64,000 nucleotides of DNA from Thermohalobaculum sp039184865 (GCA_039184865.1 JBCDAV010000006.1:124001-188000), one strand, 5' to 3'; counted from the first letter of the stretch, positions 34,511-43,987 are shown. The notes: generated from the letters alone by a model not told the origin. A program made the numbers and translations.

Positions 34511-36295
34511 TCAGCGCGCGTCGGAGCGGTCCTTGACATAGCGCCCGGGTGCGTCCTCGGTCATGCCGAGGGTTTTCCCGGGCTCGCGCGCTGGGACCTT
34601 CGCCGAGGAGTGCTTGGCCAGCCACTTGTCCCAGTCCGGCCACCACGAGCCGGCGGTTTCCTTGGTGCCTTCGCGCCAGCTTTCGACGTCCGCCTGCTTG
34701 ATGCCCGAACGGGTCCAGTACTGGTATTTGCCGAGGACCGGCGGGTTGACGACGCCGGCGATGTGGCCCGACCCCGAGAGGACGAATTTCTGCTTGGTCG
34801 AGCCGACGAGCTTTGCCGCGCGATAGGCCGAGGCGGCGGGCGCAATGTGATCCTCGACCGCGGCGACGTGGTAGCACGGCGACTTGACGTCCTTCATGTC
34901 GAGCGTCTCGCCGAGCAGCGACAGTTCCCCTTTGGCCAGCAGGTCCTTGTTGTAGAACGTGTCGAGATAGAACGTGTGGACCCGGCCCGGCATGCACGTG
35001 GAGTCGGAATTCCAGTAGAGCAGGTCGAAGGGGAAATTGTCCCTGCCCATCAAATAGTTGTTCACCACGAAGGACCATATGAGGTCGTTGGCGCGCAGAC
35101 TGTTGAACGCGCCGAACATGTTCTCGGCGGCGAGGTAGCCGTGCTCCTCCGCGGCCTGGCTGACGGTATCCAGCACCTCGTCATCGACGAAGGCCTGCAG
35201 TTCACCTGCATCGGAGAAGTCAAGCTGTCCGGTGAAGAAGGTCGCGGACTTGATCCGGTCATCGCCCTTCTTGGCCATCCACGCCATGACGGTCGCCAGC
35301 AGTGTCGCCCCGATGCAGTAGCCGACGATGTTCGTCTGCGGCTGACCTGTTTCCTCCAGCACCTTGTCGAGTGCCGTGAGGATCCCGTCCTTCATGTAGG
35401 TTTCCCAGGTTTCGTCCCGGTGGTCGTCATTGGGGTTGACCCAGGACAGCACGAACACCGTGTGGCCGTGCTCGACGAGCCAGCGGATCATCGACTTTTT
35501 CTCGTTCAGGTCGAGAATGTAGAACTTGTTGATCCACGGCGGGCAGATCAGCAGAGGCGTCTCATGCACCTCGTCGGTCGTCGGCGTGTACTGGATCAGT
35601 TGGAACAGCCGGTTCTCGAAGATCACCTTGCCCGGCGTCACCGCCATGTTGCGGCCGACCTCGAACGCGTCCATGTCGGTCTGGCGGATCAGCAGGTTGC
35701 CGTGGCCGCGGTCCATGTCGCGCACGAGGTTCTCGAGTCCGCGGGCAAGGTTCTCGCCCTCTTCCTCGATCGTCGTGCGGATCACTGCAGGGTTGGTTGC
35801 CGGGAAGTTCGTCGGCGACATCGCCTGGATGAAGTTCCGCGCCAGCAGGTTCAGCTTCTTGCGCTCCTGCGGGTTCAGACCTTCGGCGTGATCAAGCTCA
35901 TCGCGCAGGAAGCGGGCGTTCAGCAGGTAGGCCTGCTTGAGATAGTCGAAATAGGGGTTCTCGCTCCAGTCGGCGTCCTTGAAGCGCTTGTCGCTCTTCT
36001 CGGGCGAGATCGCCGGATCGACCTTGTCGCCTGTCATCGACTGTATCATCCGCGACCAGAGATCGATCTGTTCGGCCCAGTAACGCGCCGAGGCATCGAA
36101 CACCTTCTGAGGATGCTCCATGTAATCGTTGACGACCTTCGACATGGCGGGCACCGCGTTCAGCGGATCGGGCTTCAGGCGCTTGCCGGCGCTTTCCACC
36201 GACCGGTCGAGCGAGCCGGCCCACAATCTGCTGGAACGTTCGACAAGTGTGCCGATACGCTCGGCGAGGGCTGCCGTTCTGATCGGATCCGCCAT
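34511..36295 (-). CDS. phaC: Class I poly(R)-hydroxyalkanoate synthase
   Basis: This 594-residue enzyme polymerises 3-hydroxyacyl-CoA to polyhydroxyalkanoate granules. The N-terminal PhaC domain contains 'NFPATNPAVIRTTIEEEGEN' near residue 165. The catalytic Cys is in the lipase-like box GYCIGAT near residue 312, Asp in 'HVAAVEDHIAP' near residue 470 and His in 'LSGSGHIAGVVNPP' near residue 500. The length is right for class I. The ATG at 36295 has a strong AAGGAGG site. No phaP, phaR or phaZ lies next to it. Confidence 0.96.
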   Translation of the reverse strand: MADPIRTAALAERIGTLVERSSRLWAGSLDRSVESAGKRLKPDPLNAVPAMSKVVNDYMEHPQKVFDASARYWAEQIDLWSRMIQSMTGDKVDPAISPEKSDKRFKDADWSENPYFDYLKQAYLLNARFLRDELDHAEGLNPQERKKLNLLARNFIQAMSPTNFPATNPAVIRTTIEEEGENLARGLENLVRDMDRGHGNLLIRQTDMDAFEVGRNMAVTPGKVIFENRLFQLIQYTPTTDEVHETPLLICPPWINKFYILDLNEKKSMIRWLVEHGHTVFVLSWVNPNDDHRDETWETYMKDGILTALDKVLEETGQPQTNIVGYCIGATLLATVMAWMAKKGDDRIKSATFFTGQLDFSDAGELQAFVDDEVLDTVSQAAEEHGYLAAENMFGAFNSLRANDLIWSFVVNNYLMGRDNFPFDLLYWNSDSTCMPGRVHTFYLDTFYNKDLLAKGELSLLGETLDMKDVKSPCYHVAAVEDHIAPAASAYRAAKLVGSTKQKFVLSGSGHIAGVVNPPVLGKYQYWTRSGIKQADVESWREGTKETAGSWWPDWDKWLAKHSSAKVPAREPGKTLGMTEDAPGRYVKDRSDAR

Positions 36296-36393
36296 GGTAT
36301 TTCCTCCTTGCCCGCTTGCTTGGGCTAGCGCTCGGCTTGGCTCCGAAGTATGGTCCGCCGACGGTAGCATACCTGAACAGAGCGAGCGACGCC

Positions 36394-36807
36394 TTGATCC
36401 CCAGATCGCACACGAGAGAGTTATGTTGCACTGCACAAATCGTCGCGGTGGTTGCAGCATTGGGGCTTTCGGGATGCGGAACCGTAGGGCTCTTCGGGGC
36501 TTATGACCTGCCGCAATCGCCCGAGGTGGCGGAGGCTGCGTGGCCCCGGTTGATCGACACGCCGCCGGCACCGGCGCCGGGCGAGTTCACCGCGCGCGTG
36601 CCCGATCCGGCAACCGGCGAGCGCACTCAGACGGATCTTTCGGTGGCCTCGGCCTTTGCCGAGGAGCGCGCAGCGGTGCTGTCGGCTCCGGTCATTTCCG
36701 CCGAGGAGAAAGCCGCGCTCGGCATCGCGCAGGAGGCAGGCGACGCGGCGCGCGACGAGAATGAGGAACGTCTCACCGAGGAAGCGCGGCAGAGCCGGTC
36801 AGAGTAA
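36394..36807 (+). CDS. Small predicted lipoprotein with uncertain start
   Basis: The roughly 137-residue reading frame has a hydrophobic stretch and lipobox (VVAALGLSGC), then a Pro-rich part and a charged helical C-terminus. The family is not recognised. There is no in-frame ATG close by: the nearest plausible start is TTG at 36394. An ATG at 36423 with a GAGAG site is one base out of frame; a single-base deletion after it would give a normal lipoprotein signal, so a sequencing or real frameshift is possible. It diverges from phaC. Confidence 0.55.
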   Translation: MIPRSHTRELCCTAQIVAVVAALGLSGCGTVGLFGAYDLPQSPEVAEAAWPRLIDTPPAPAPGEFTARVPDPATGERTQTDLSVASAFAEERAAVLSAPVISAEEKAALGIAQEAGDAARDENEERLTEEARQSRSE

Positions 36808-36847
36808 CGTACGTCGAGCAGGAACCCTCGACGCGGCTGCGTTGCGC

Positions 36848-38218
36848 TCAGTAGCTGAAATCGGCAAAGACCCGGGTGACGTCGCCGTTCCAGTCCGCCT
36901 CAAAGTGTCTGAGCAGCTCGTCGGCAGCCGTCTCGCCGCGATCGATCGTATCGTGCAGTGCGTTCAGGAAGTGCCGCTCGTCCGGGACCATGCCGCCCGC
37001 GCCCTCGCGTCCGCGGGCGCGAAGGCCCTGATCCGAGATCGCGAGCACATCGCGGGCGAGATCCTGCATCGACCTACCGCGCAGTTCTGCCCTGAGACCG
37101 TGCACCGAGGCATCTACCCGAAGCTGCTCGCGTTCCTCCACCGTCCAGTCCTTGCAGAGATCCCAGGCGGCATCGAGTGCCCCCTGATCGTAGAGCAGAC
37201 CGACCCACAGGGCGGGCAGGGCGCAGAGCCGCCGCCACGGTCCGCCATCGGCGCCGCGCATCTCGATGAACTTCTTGACCCTTGCCTCCGGGAAGATCGT
37301 CGTCAGGTGATCGGCCCAGTCGCTGAGCGTCGGCACCTCGCCGGGCAGGGCAGGGAGCTTGCCCTCGAGGAAGTCCCGGAAGGACTGGCCGAGCGCGTCG
37401 ATATACGTGCCGTCGCGGTAGACGAAGTACATAGGCACATCGAGGGCGTAGTCGACCCAGCGCTCGAAACCCATGCCGTCCTCGAACACCCAGGGCAGCA
37501 TGCCGGTGCGGTCGGCGTCGAGATCTCGCCAGATGCGCGAGCGCCACGAGAGATGCCCGTTCGGCTTGCCCTCGAAGAACGGCGAGTTGGCGAACAGCGC
37601 CGTCGCAACCGGTTGCAGCGCAAGCGCCACGCGCATCTTCTGGACCATATCGGCTTCCGAAGCGAAGTCGAGGTTCACCTGTACGGTGCAGGTCCGGTAC
37701 ATCATCTGCGTGCCGTGGGTGCCGACTGTGCCCATGTAGCGGGTCATCAGCTTGTAGCGTCCTTTGGGCATCATCGGCATTTCATCATGGGTCCAGTGCG
37801 GTGCAGCGCCGAGCCCGATGAACCGGACGCCGATATCGTCGGCGATCGACTTCACTTCCGCGAGATGGGCGTTCACTTCGTCGCAGGTCTCGTGGATCGT
37901 CTCCAAAGGCGCGCCCGACAATTCGAGCTGCCCGCCCGGCTCCAGGGACACGTTCGCGCCGTTCTTCGTCAGCCCGATGATGTTGCCCGCTTCCTCGAGC
38001 GGCGCCCAGCCGTAGCGGTCGCGCAAGCCTTCGAGGACCGCCCTGATCGAGCGCTCGCCGTCATAGGGCAGGGGCTTGAGTGTATCCTGACAGTAGCCGA
38101 ACTTCTCGTGCTCGGTGCCGATGCGCCAGTCATCCTTGGGCTTGCAGCCCGCGGCCAGGTATCCGGCCAGATCATCACGGCTTTCGATCGGGCCGCCGCC
38201 CTGCTGGGGAATCGACAT
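36848..38218 (-). CDS. gshA: Glutamate-cysteine ligase, plant/proteobacterial type
   Basis: This 456-residue enzyme joins L-glutamate and L-cysteine, the first step of glutathione synthesis. It matches the alphaproteobacterial/plant GCS2 type. Visible segments are 'GTEHEKFGYCQDTLKPLPYD' near residue 36, 'NVSLEPGGQLELSGAPLETI' near residue 92 and 'MRGADGGPWRRLCALPALWV' near residue 325. AGGAGG precedes the ATG. It is a monocistronic gene, convergent with the small lipoprotein gene. Confidence 0.95.
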   Translation of the reverse strand: MSIPQQGGGPIESRDDLAGYLAAGCKPKDDWRIGTEHEKFGYCQDTLKPLPYDGERSIRAVLEGLRDRYGWAPLEEAGNIIGLTKNGANVSLEPGGQLELSGAPLETIHETCDEVNAHLAEVKSIADDIGVRFIGLGAAPHWTHDEMPMMPKGRYKLMTRYMGTVGTHGTQMMYRTCTVQVNLDFASEADMVQKMRVALALQPVATALFANSPFFEGKPNGHLSWRSRIWRDLDADRTGMLPWVFEDGMGFERWVDYALDVPMYFVYRDGTYIDALGQSFRDFLEGKLPALPGEVPTLSDWADHLTTIFPEARVKKFIEMRGADGGPWRRLCALPALWVGLLYDQGALDAAWDLCKDWTVEEREQLRVDASVHGLRAELRGRSMQDLARDVLAISDQGLRARGREGAGGMVPDERHFLNALHDTIDRGETAADELLRHFEADWNGDVTRVFADFSY

Positions 38219-38364
38219 GGGTGCCTCCTGCCCGAATGCTTCGGGGGGTGCTAATGGTCCGCGCGGTGGCGCGCAATAAAAACGACGGAATTGCCGATCA
38301 AGTTCGTAAAATCGCCGAGTCAGCTGTAGTCAATGCCGATACAGGTCGCCTTGGGAGTTCTCGA

Positions 38365-38853
38365 ATGACGGTTCGCAAATCAGCCTTTCGCTTGGTCACC
38401 GTGGTGCTTGCCGGGTCGCTCATCGTTGCGGGTTGCGCCCGGCAGATCTCGCCTGACGTCCATACCGGGCGCGATGCGGGCGAGACGCTCCAGACCTACG
38501 AGGCTGTGATCGAGAACGTCCGGATCGTCGAGATCCAGGAGAGCGACACGCTGGAAGGCAACAAGACCGGACAGCTGCTCGGATCCGTCGCGGGCGGCTT
38601 CGCTGGTGCGCGCTTTGGCGCCGGGCTGGGACGTGCATTGGCGATTGCAGGTGGAGCGATTGCAGGCGCATTCGCGGGTGCGCTTGTCGAGCAGGAGGTG
38701 AAGCGTCAGCAGGCCGCCGAATACATCGTGCGCACCGAGAGCGGCGAACTGCTAACGTTGGTGCAGGGCCCCGATCCTTTGCTCGCCGTTGGACAGCGCG
38801 TCTTCATTCAGGAAAGCCTGCGCGGGCGCGGCCGGATCATTCCTGCAACCTGA
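38365..38853 (+). CDS. Glycine-zipper outer-membrane lipoprotein (SlyB/Pcp-like)
   Basis: This 162-residue protein has a lipoprotein signal (lipobox IVAGC near residue 20) and a glycine-zipper helix region ('GSVAGGFAGARFGAGLGRAL', 'GGAIAGAFAGALVEQEVK') near residues 72-112. A beta-rich end matches SlyB/PcpY-type outer-membrane lipoproteins ('LVQGPDPLLAVGQRV'). It probably sits in the outer membrane and helps envelope integrity. GGGAG precedes the ATG. It is convergent with the lasso kinase gene, 31 bp apart. Confidence 0.85.
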   Translation: MTVRKSAFRLVTVVLAGSLIVAGCARQISPDVHTGRDAGETLQTYEAVIENVRIVEIQESDTLEGNKTGQLLGSVAGGFAGARFGAGLGRALAIAGGAIAGAFAGALVEQEVKRQQAAEYIVRTESGELLTLVQGPDPLLAVGQRVFIQESLRGRGRIIPAT

Positions 38854-38884
38854 ACGGCCTTCGGTTGCGCCAAAGGCGCAGAAG

Positions 38885-39805
38885 TCAGGATCCGGCGCTC
38901 TGCCAACGCGCTTCAAGCGCCCTGATCGTTTCCGGGATCGCCGCGCGATCCATCGGGCGCGTGAGACGACAGACTTCGGTTTCGGCACACAGTCTCGACA
39001 GCATCCGGAAGTAGTGCGCGTCCAACCCAAGATGCGGGATGAGTTCGCGGCGGTACATGTTGTCACTGACGGTCTTCAGGGCGTCGATGCCGGAGAGTTG
39101 TTCGATCGAGATCTCGTCACCGATGTCGAGCACGATGATCTCGCGGAGCGCGCTCGATTCATGCGGCGGGACCGATCTGTTCGGCACGTAGTACTTCCCG
39201 TAGCGGTTGCTGATCATCTCCAGCGCGCCTGACGCTTCGTCCAGATTTGTCAGCGTGTCTTCCCACAGTTTGAACAGGCGCGCGCCTGGCCAGCCGAGGA
39301 AGCCGCCCGGGGTCTCGGTCAGAGGCAACGTGTCGTCGGTCAGGATGAAGTACCCCGACTGTGCGAGATGCGCTGCCAGCGTCGATTTGCCCGCGCCGCT
39401 CGGTCCGACAACCACGCTGATGCCGCTGGGTTGCTGCACCGCCGCGCCGTGCAGAACGAACTGACCGCGCTGATAGAACAGCATCCCCATCGCCGATCCC
39501 GTCAGATAGAGCCTCAGAAATCCGGGCTCGACGTCCTGCAGGGGGGCCATGACGATCTCGCGGCCGTCCTCGATCAGAAAATCGCCGACACGTTCGACGT
39601 GGAGAAACGATCTGCCGTCCTCGAGCAATACGAAGCCCTTGAATTCACGGCCCTCGGCCTCGAGTCCCAGTCGGATGTCGAGGGGAGCCTGACCAAGTTC
39701 GATCGTCACGTCCGGCTGTCCCGGCTCTGCCGGATAGTATTCCGGCAGGTCGAGTTCCGACCCGATGAGCATCCCGAACGCGCGGTACCAGTACGGATCG
39801 CTCAT
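38885..39805 (-). CDS. Lasso peptide kinase (HPr kinase/phosphorylase-like, K)
   Basis: This 306-residue protein has a C-terminal HprK-type kinase domain with the P-loop 'VVVGPSGAGKSTLAAHL' near residue 130 and 'FILTDDTLPLTE' (metal-binding Asp pair) near residue 152. HprK homologues in lasso clusters (the PadeK/ThcoK type) phosphorylate the C-terminal Ser of the precursor. The precursor here does end in Ser, which supports that role. Its ATG overlaps the cyclase stop by 4 bp and it is the last gene of the cluster. A role in an unrelated HprK-like pathway is less likely given the B1/B2/C genes. Confidence 0.85.
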   Translation of the reverse strand: MSDPYWYRAFGMLIGSELDLPEYYPAEPGQPDVTIELGQAPLDIRLGLEAEGREFKGFVLLEDGRSFLHVERVGDFLIEDGREIVMAPLQDVEPGFLRLYLTGSAMGMLFYQRGQFVLHGAAVQQPSGISVVVGPSGAGKSTLAAHLAQSGYFILTDDTLPLTETPGGFLGWPGARLFKLWEDTLTNLDEASGALEMISNRYGKYYVPNRSVPPHESSALREIIVLDIGDEISIEQLSGIDALKTVSDNMYRRELIPHLGLDAHYFRMLSRLCAETEVCRLTRPMDRAAIPETIRALEARWQSAGS

Positions 39806-41691
39806 TCAGCCGTCGTTCCGTGCGCATGCAGGTACCAGGCGAGCGCGACCGCGAGCTTGTGGTAGAGTTCGAAAGGTTCCACCTGATCCCCGCGCTCCGT
39901 GAATTCCCGCACCCATTCGACAACCTCATCGGGATCGCGGATGCGGCCGATATACGCCGCGACACCGTCGATGTCGACGAAGCGCTCGATCAGCGCATTG
40001 CCCCGCATCGCATCCAGTCCGTCGAGCAGATCAGCCTTCGCACGCGCCTGCCGCAACGTCTCCAGCGGCAGTGGGTTCATCTTTACTATGTTTAGACGCA
40101 GCGTATCGGGCAGGACACCGCGCATGGCGCGCCGGAAGATTGCGCGGTTGCGTCCGTCCTCGTGGAGCAGAACCGAAGGGATCGTGACGGCAAAGCGCAG
40201 TAGGTCGAGATCGAGCATGGGGAAGGCATACTGGACTCCATGGCGGGCACCGCGCTGCGCGAAGGCTTCGAGCCGCTCGGGCAGGTACCAGTGCTCGAGC
40301 CAGCCGCGGCGTTCCTTACGGCTGTCGGCCAGCGTCGGGCGCCCCGGCAGGTGGCGCATCGCCTCGGCATGCGCTGGCGGGACCATCGCGCAGATCTCTG
40401 AAAGCCACGCGGCGGTCGACGGCTCGCGACGGTTCCTGATCCGGTCGCGCAGCCAGAGCGGAAGACTTTCGCTCAGGATCGCTTTGCGGGCAATCGACAG
40501 GCGTGAGGTCCCGCTGCTTTGAGACCGCCGACGCAGAGCCGTGTCGAGCGCGCGCCACTGACCGGTCCAGAAAAGCTCCGCAAGATTTCCGTAGCGCCGC
40601 CATGTGACGACCTCATCGCCGCCCCAACCAGACAGCATGGTCGTGGCGCCATGGTCCGACGCAAGCCGCAATGCCTGTTCCTCGGGGTCTTCCGGAGAGA
40701 TCGCGAGCATCGTGTCGGGATCCAGATTGCGGAGCTGATCAAGCGCATCCGCTGCCGTCACACCGTGCATTGTGAGGTTGGGTTCGGCCTCTTCGAGGCA
40801 GCGAGCTTGATCGAACTCGTCGACCGCCTTGATCCCGGACTCATCGACGGGCTCGTTATAGCCGAAGCCGATCACGTTTTGGTCCTGGCTCGCCAATGCG
40901 CGTGCGGCGAGAACGGTTATCGCCGAGGAATCGAGCCCGGCACTGACATGGCTCGCAACCGGGCCTTTCGCCGGCAGGCGACGCCGCACCGCTTGGTCGA
41001 GCAGGCGTCGCAGTTCCTCGGCAATCTCGTCCGGATCAGTGTGCGCCGACATGAGGCGGTCGAGCGGCAACCGCCAATACCGTGCCTGATCAATGCGGCC
41101 GTCTTTCGCGATGCGGACGGAATGCGCGGCTCTCACGGATTTGATCTGCTTGAAGCATGTTGCCTCGCCGATCGCACAGGCCGCGAGCGGATAGGTGGCG
41201 AGCGATCCGGCATCGAGAACCCGATCCGCGAGGCCCGTCTGCAGCAGCGCCGAGGGAAGCGACGCGAAGGCACAGTACCTGCCGGGTTTCACGACATATT
41301 GCAGCGGCCGGACGCCCAGGTGGTCCCGGATCAGAATCAGGCGCGACCCGTCCCAGTGCGCAACTGCGAAATCGCCATTCGCGTTTTCCAACGCGTTCGC
41401 GCCGGAGCGCGTCAGGTCGGCAGATAACCTGGCCACGCTGGGCGCGGAGCCGCCGTATGCGGTGAAGTCTGCGATCGTGACTGTCTTCTCGGTCTGCACA
41501 ACGCCGTTGGGTCTGTCTCGATCGACGTGCGCCTCGATCCGGAGAACGCCGCCGCAGAAGGGGCCGGATGTCACGACAGAATCTACGGCAGATAGGCCGT
41601 CCGGTCTCATGGCCGCGAGCATCCGACGAACTTCGGCCTCCTCAGCCTGCGAGCCGTCCAGATAAAGTATGCCCGCGATCAGCGACGTCAC
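39802..41691 (-). CDS. Lasso peptide macrolactam synthetase (asparagine synthase-like, C)
   Basis: This 629-residue protein matches the asparagine synthetase B fold. Lasso cyclases use it to adenylate an Asp/Glu side chain and join it to Gly1. The N-terminal glutaminase-like domain begins MTSLIAGILYLDG and lacks the catalytic Cys2, as in cyclases that use no glutamine. The synthetase part has the PPi loop 'SAGLDSSAITVLAARAL' near residue 245 and 'MLSGWGGDEVVTWRRYG' near residue 365. It is coupled to its neighbours by 4-bp overlaps on both sides. Confidence 0.88.
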   Translation of the reverse strand: MTSLIAGILYLDGSQAEEAEVRRMLAAMRPDGLSAVDSVVTSGPFCGGVLRIEAHVDRDRPNGVVQTEKTVTIADFTAYGGSAPSVARLSADLTRSGANALENANGDFAVAHWDGSRLILIRDHLGVRPLQYVVKPGRYCAFASLPSALLQTGLADRVLDAGSLATYPLAACAIGEATCFKQIKSVRAAHSVRIAKDGRIDQARYWRLPLDRLMSAHTDPDEIAEELRRLLDQAVRRRLPAKGPVASHVSAGLDSSAITVLAARALASQDQNVIGFGYNEPVDESGIKAVDEFDQARCLEEAEPNLTMHGVTAADALDQLRNLDPDTMLAISPEDPEEQALRLASDHGATTMLSGWGGDEVVTWRRYGNLAELFWTGQWRALDTALRRRSQSSGTSRLSIARKAILSESLPLWLRDRIRNRREPSTAAWLSEICAMVPPAHAEAMRHLPGRPTLADSRKERRGWLEHWYLPERLEAFAQRGARHGVQYAFPMLDLDLLRFAVTIPSVLLHEDGRNRAIFRRAMRGVLPDTLRLNIVKMNPLPLETLRQARAKADLLDGLDAMRGNALIERFVDIDGVAAYIGRIRDPDEVVEWVREFTERGDQVEPFELYHKLAVALAWYLHAHGTTAE

Positions 41692-42902
41692 GGCAGATAA
41701 CTCGCCAGAAGTTCGCTCCAGCGCCCGTCGGCGGCCGTTGCCTGTCGTGCGACCTGAAAGAAGAACGGTGCGAGCGTCGTGTTCGCCTCGAGTACAACAG
41801 GGCCATCGGGCGAGAAGATCACGTCCCAGCCGATCAGCGGCGCCTGATCCGGGATCATCTTATGCAATGCGCAAAGCCCCGGTACGCAATCGCTCCACCT
41901 CTCTAGCTTTAGGCCGTCGAAAACCGGATCGTCGGTGAGATCCGGAAAGACGTGCGGGCCGGGCCGCCTATCGCAAAACCGTCCGGTTTCGTGATCGATC
42001 AGCCGGATCGGGCCGCCATGCGTCAACCAGCCATCGGCTCGGGGTTTCTGGATCATCGCGTCAATCAACTCGACCCGGTGGTCCGGCCAGCGTCCTGTCA
42101 CGATCCGCGCGACGGGCGGTCCAAGCTCGGCTAGAGGTGACAAACCCGGATGGGGCGGAACATAGGCTTGTACGACGAGACCACCCGGATCGGTGTCAGA
42201 TGTCGCACGAAGATGATCGATGAAGTTATTGGCCAAAAACGTCTTTCCGTCGTTTTGCCTCACATGCCCACCGTCGCGATAGGTCCAGAGTTCGCATCGG
42301 CGACCCTGAGAGTTCCGGACCGGCTTGACGACAAGATCCCGCGTCGGTGGCGTATCTCCATCGAATGCCTGGGAAAATTTGTTAGCCGAGATAACCGCCA
42401 GCGGCGAGACAACGCTAAGTGATCCGTTCCGGGAACAGAACTCGGCGAAACGCACCTTGTCTCCGCAGAGGTCGGAGACGCTCTTCGAGGTGAGATGCGC
42501 CGACAGCAGAGAGGCCTCGCGCGTGAACAACCAGTGGTCGGCGCCTGTGTGCGCTGTCTCTGGTATGCCGAACCCGCCGAACTCGGCGGGCGGAATATTG
42601 TGGCGCAAGGCCGCCCCCCACGCGCTCCAGAACATCCCCGGTGGCAGCGCGTCCACATTCGCCGCATTGATGAGCCGCCGCGTATCGGCCCGGCTGCGTA
42701 TCGGCCAGAGGATGATGGCGGCAAGGGCCGCAATGAAGCGCGCGGGCGCGGGCCAGGCTCGCCAGATCAATCGCCGGGCAAGGTGGCGAAGCCTCTGGTC
42801 ATGTTCGGGGCTTCGGCGATCGGGATTGTGCCAAGGGAATCCTTCGGCACCCAGTTGTCTCATCCTCCTGCTGATGCGCCGGACGAGAGCGCGGTCGATC
42901 AC
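41688..42902 (-). CDS. ATP-grasp protein of the lasso cluster (sugar-transferase-associated type)
   Basis: This roughly 404-residue protein starts with GTG in a GTGA overlap with the preceding nucleotidyltransferase gene, with GGAAGG upstream; a longer in-frame reading to 43091 would overlap that gene by 193 bp and is unlikely. 'LVVKPVRNSQGRRCELW' and 'LIGWDVIFSPDGPVVLEANT' match the ATP-binding Lys and metal-binding Glu/Asn of ATP-grasp ligases, closest in feel to the ATPgrasp_ST group. There is a hydrophobic patch near residue 60. Such enzymes form acyl-phosphate intermediates and ligate amines. Its substrate here is unknown; the modified lasso peptide or an amine to be attached to it are options. 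Confidence 0.78.
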   Translation of the reverse strand: MIDRALVRRISRRMRQLGAEGFPWHNPDRRSPEHDQRLRHLARRLIWRAWPAPARFIAALAAIILWPIRSRADTRRLINAANVDALPPGMFWSAWGAALRHNIPPAEFGGFGIPETAHTGADHWLFTREASLLSAHLTSKSVSDLCGDKVRFAEFCSRNGSLSVVSPLAVISANKFSQAFDGDTPPTRDLVVKPVRNSQGRRCELWTYRDGGHVRQNDGKTFLANNFIDHLRATSDTDPGGLVVQAYVPPHPGLSPLAELGPPVARIVTGRWPDHRVELIDAMIQKPRADGWLTHGGPIRLIDHETGRFCDRRPGPHVFPDLTDDPVFDGLKLERWSDCVPGLCALHKMIPDQAPLIGWDVIFSPDGPVVLEANTTLAPFFFQVARQATAADGRWSELLASYLP

Positions 42903-43987
42903 ACCGGCCTTCCGAGGCTGGCCAGCGCAATCCGGGGTTTGCCCCAGATCCGGTAGCGCAGAACGCCCGCCTTCTGCCGCCATCCCTGCGCCAGCGACAG
43001 CGTCATCGCGTAGAATTTCATGCGCTGGCGGAGACCGGTCGGATTGGCGGACTCCGATGCGATTTCCTCTAGGCAGCGCGCGACGAGCCATGGCGAGGCT
43101 TTCGGTTCCCAGGCATTAGGTGAGCCAAGAACGTGATGGGAAAGATCGAGCGCAAGCCTGACGGCTCGGCCGACGCCCAGTTCGTTTGCGGCTGCAAGGT
43201 CTTCGATCAGACGGTCGGATCCGCGTTGCCCAGCGATCTGCGCAATATCGTGCAGCCATTTGAGACGGCTCCAGCGGTGCAGCGAGCCATGGACCGACAG
43301 GTAGATCAGGTTTGCCCGATCGTTCGGGATCAGGAATTCGCCGGCGGAGGAGCGAAACGCACAGTGCTGATCCGGATCGGCCAGGATGTCGGGCCAGCCG
43401 GCGAACTGATGGCTCCGCCAGTGAACCTCGACCAACATTCCGGTCGCCGCGTGGCGGAAGGCGAGGTTGTTCAGTTCAGCTGAGACCACCTCTTGTGTCC
43501 GGTCCAGATATCTGTCGCTGTGGCTTTCTTCCGGTTGGTAACCGAGGTCCTGCAGCGCTGATATGGCCTGGGAACGCTCTGCTTCGGCCACCAGAAGATC
43601 CAGATCCCGCGCCTGGCGGGCTGCGGCATTGCCGAAGAGCTTTTCCGCAAGCAGCCATCCCTTCAAGAAGACGGGTCTGACGCCTTCGGCGCGCAGGGCC
43701 TTGTCGATCCTGCGGGTTTCCGCGACGTGCTGAAGCGTGTCCATCGCATTGCGCCGCACCGCCGCGCTCAGCGCCTCCCGCGTGGCTTCGGGGAATGTCG
43801 TCAGGTCGATGGCATCTGCGATGGCTGGCGCGATCCTGTGCCGCTCGATCACCGTACTCAAAAAATCAGACCAGTCGGCGGGACGCATCGCTGCGATCAG
43901 GCGTTCCGTTTCAGCGTCATCGTCCGACAGGATGGCGCAGGTCATCCGCAAGGCGCGCGGCCAGGGCGAGATCTGCGCCGAGTTCAA
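42899..43987 (-). CDS. Lasso cluster nucleotidyltransferase (NTP_transf_5 family)
   Basis: This 362-residue protein has 'PVFLKGWLLAEKLFGNAAAR' followed by 'QARDLDLLVAEAE' near residues 105-135. That is the G-W and D-x-D metal site of the family-5 nucleotidyltransferases often found in RiPP clusters with an HprK-like kinase. It could transfer NMP or further phosphate to the phosphoserine made by the kinase (inference). It overlaps the B2 stop by 4 bp and the ATP-grasp start by 4 bp. Confidence 0.82.
   Translation of the reverse strand: MNSAQISPWPRALRMTCAILSDDDAETERLIAAMRPADWSDFLSTVIERHRIAPAIADAIDLTTFPEATREALSAAVRRNAMDTLQHVAETRRIDKALRAEGVRPVFLKGWLLAEKLFGNAAARQARDLDLLVAEAERSQAISALQDLGYQPEESHSDRYLDRTQEVVSAELNNLAFRHAATGMLVEVHWRSHQFAGWPDILADPDQHCAFRSSAGEFLIPNDRANLIYLSVHGSLHRWSRLKWLHDIAQIAGQRGSDRLIEDLAAANELGVGRAVRLALDLSHHVLGSPNAWEPKASPWLVARCLEEIASESANPTGLRQRMKFYAMTLSLAQGWRQKAGVLRYRIWGKPRIALASLGRPV

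Noticed and set aside
34610..36328. 572-codon open frame on the plus strand
   Set aside because: It is antisense to phaC, whose motifs are unambiguous. The composition is that of a shadow frame.
36656..38254. 532-codon open frame on the plus strand
   Set aside because: It is antisense to gshA and has no recognisable domain or ribosome site.
42903..43091. Longer N-terminus for the lasso-cluster ATP-grasp protein
   Set aside because: It would overlap the nucleotidyltransferase gene by 193 bp, and the residues are Arg/Pro-rich shadow sequence. The GTGA overlap at 42902 with a ribosome site fits the rest of the operon.
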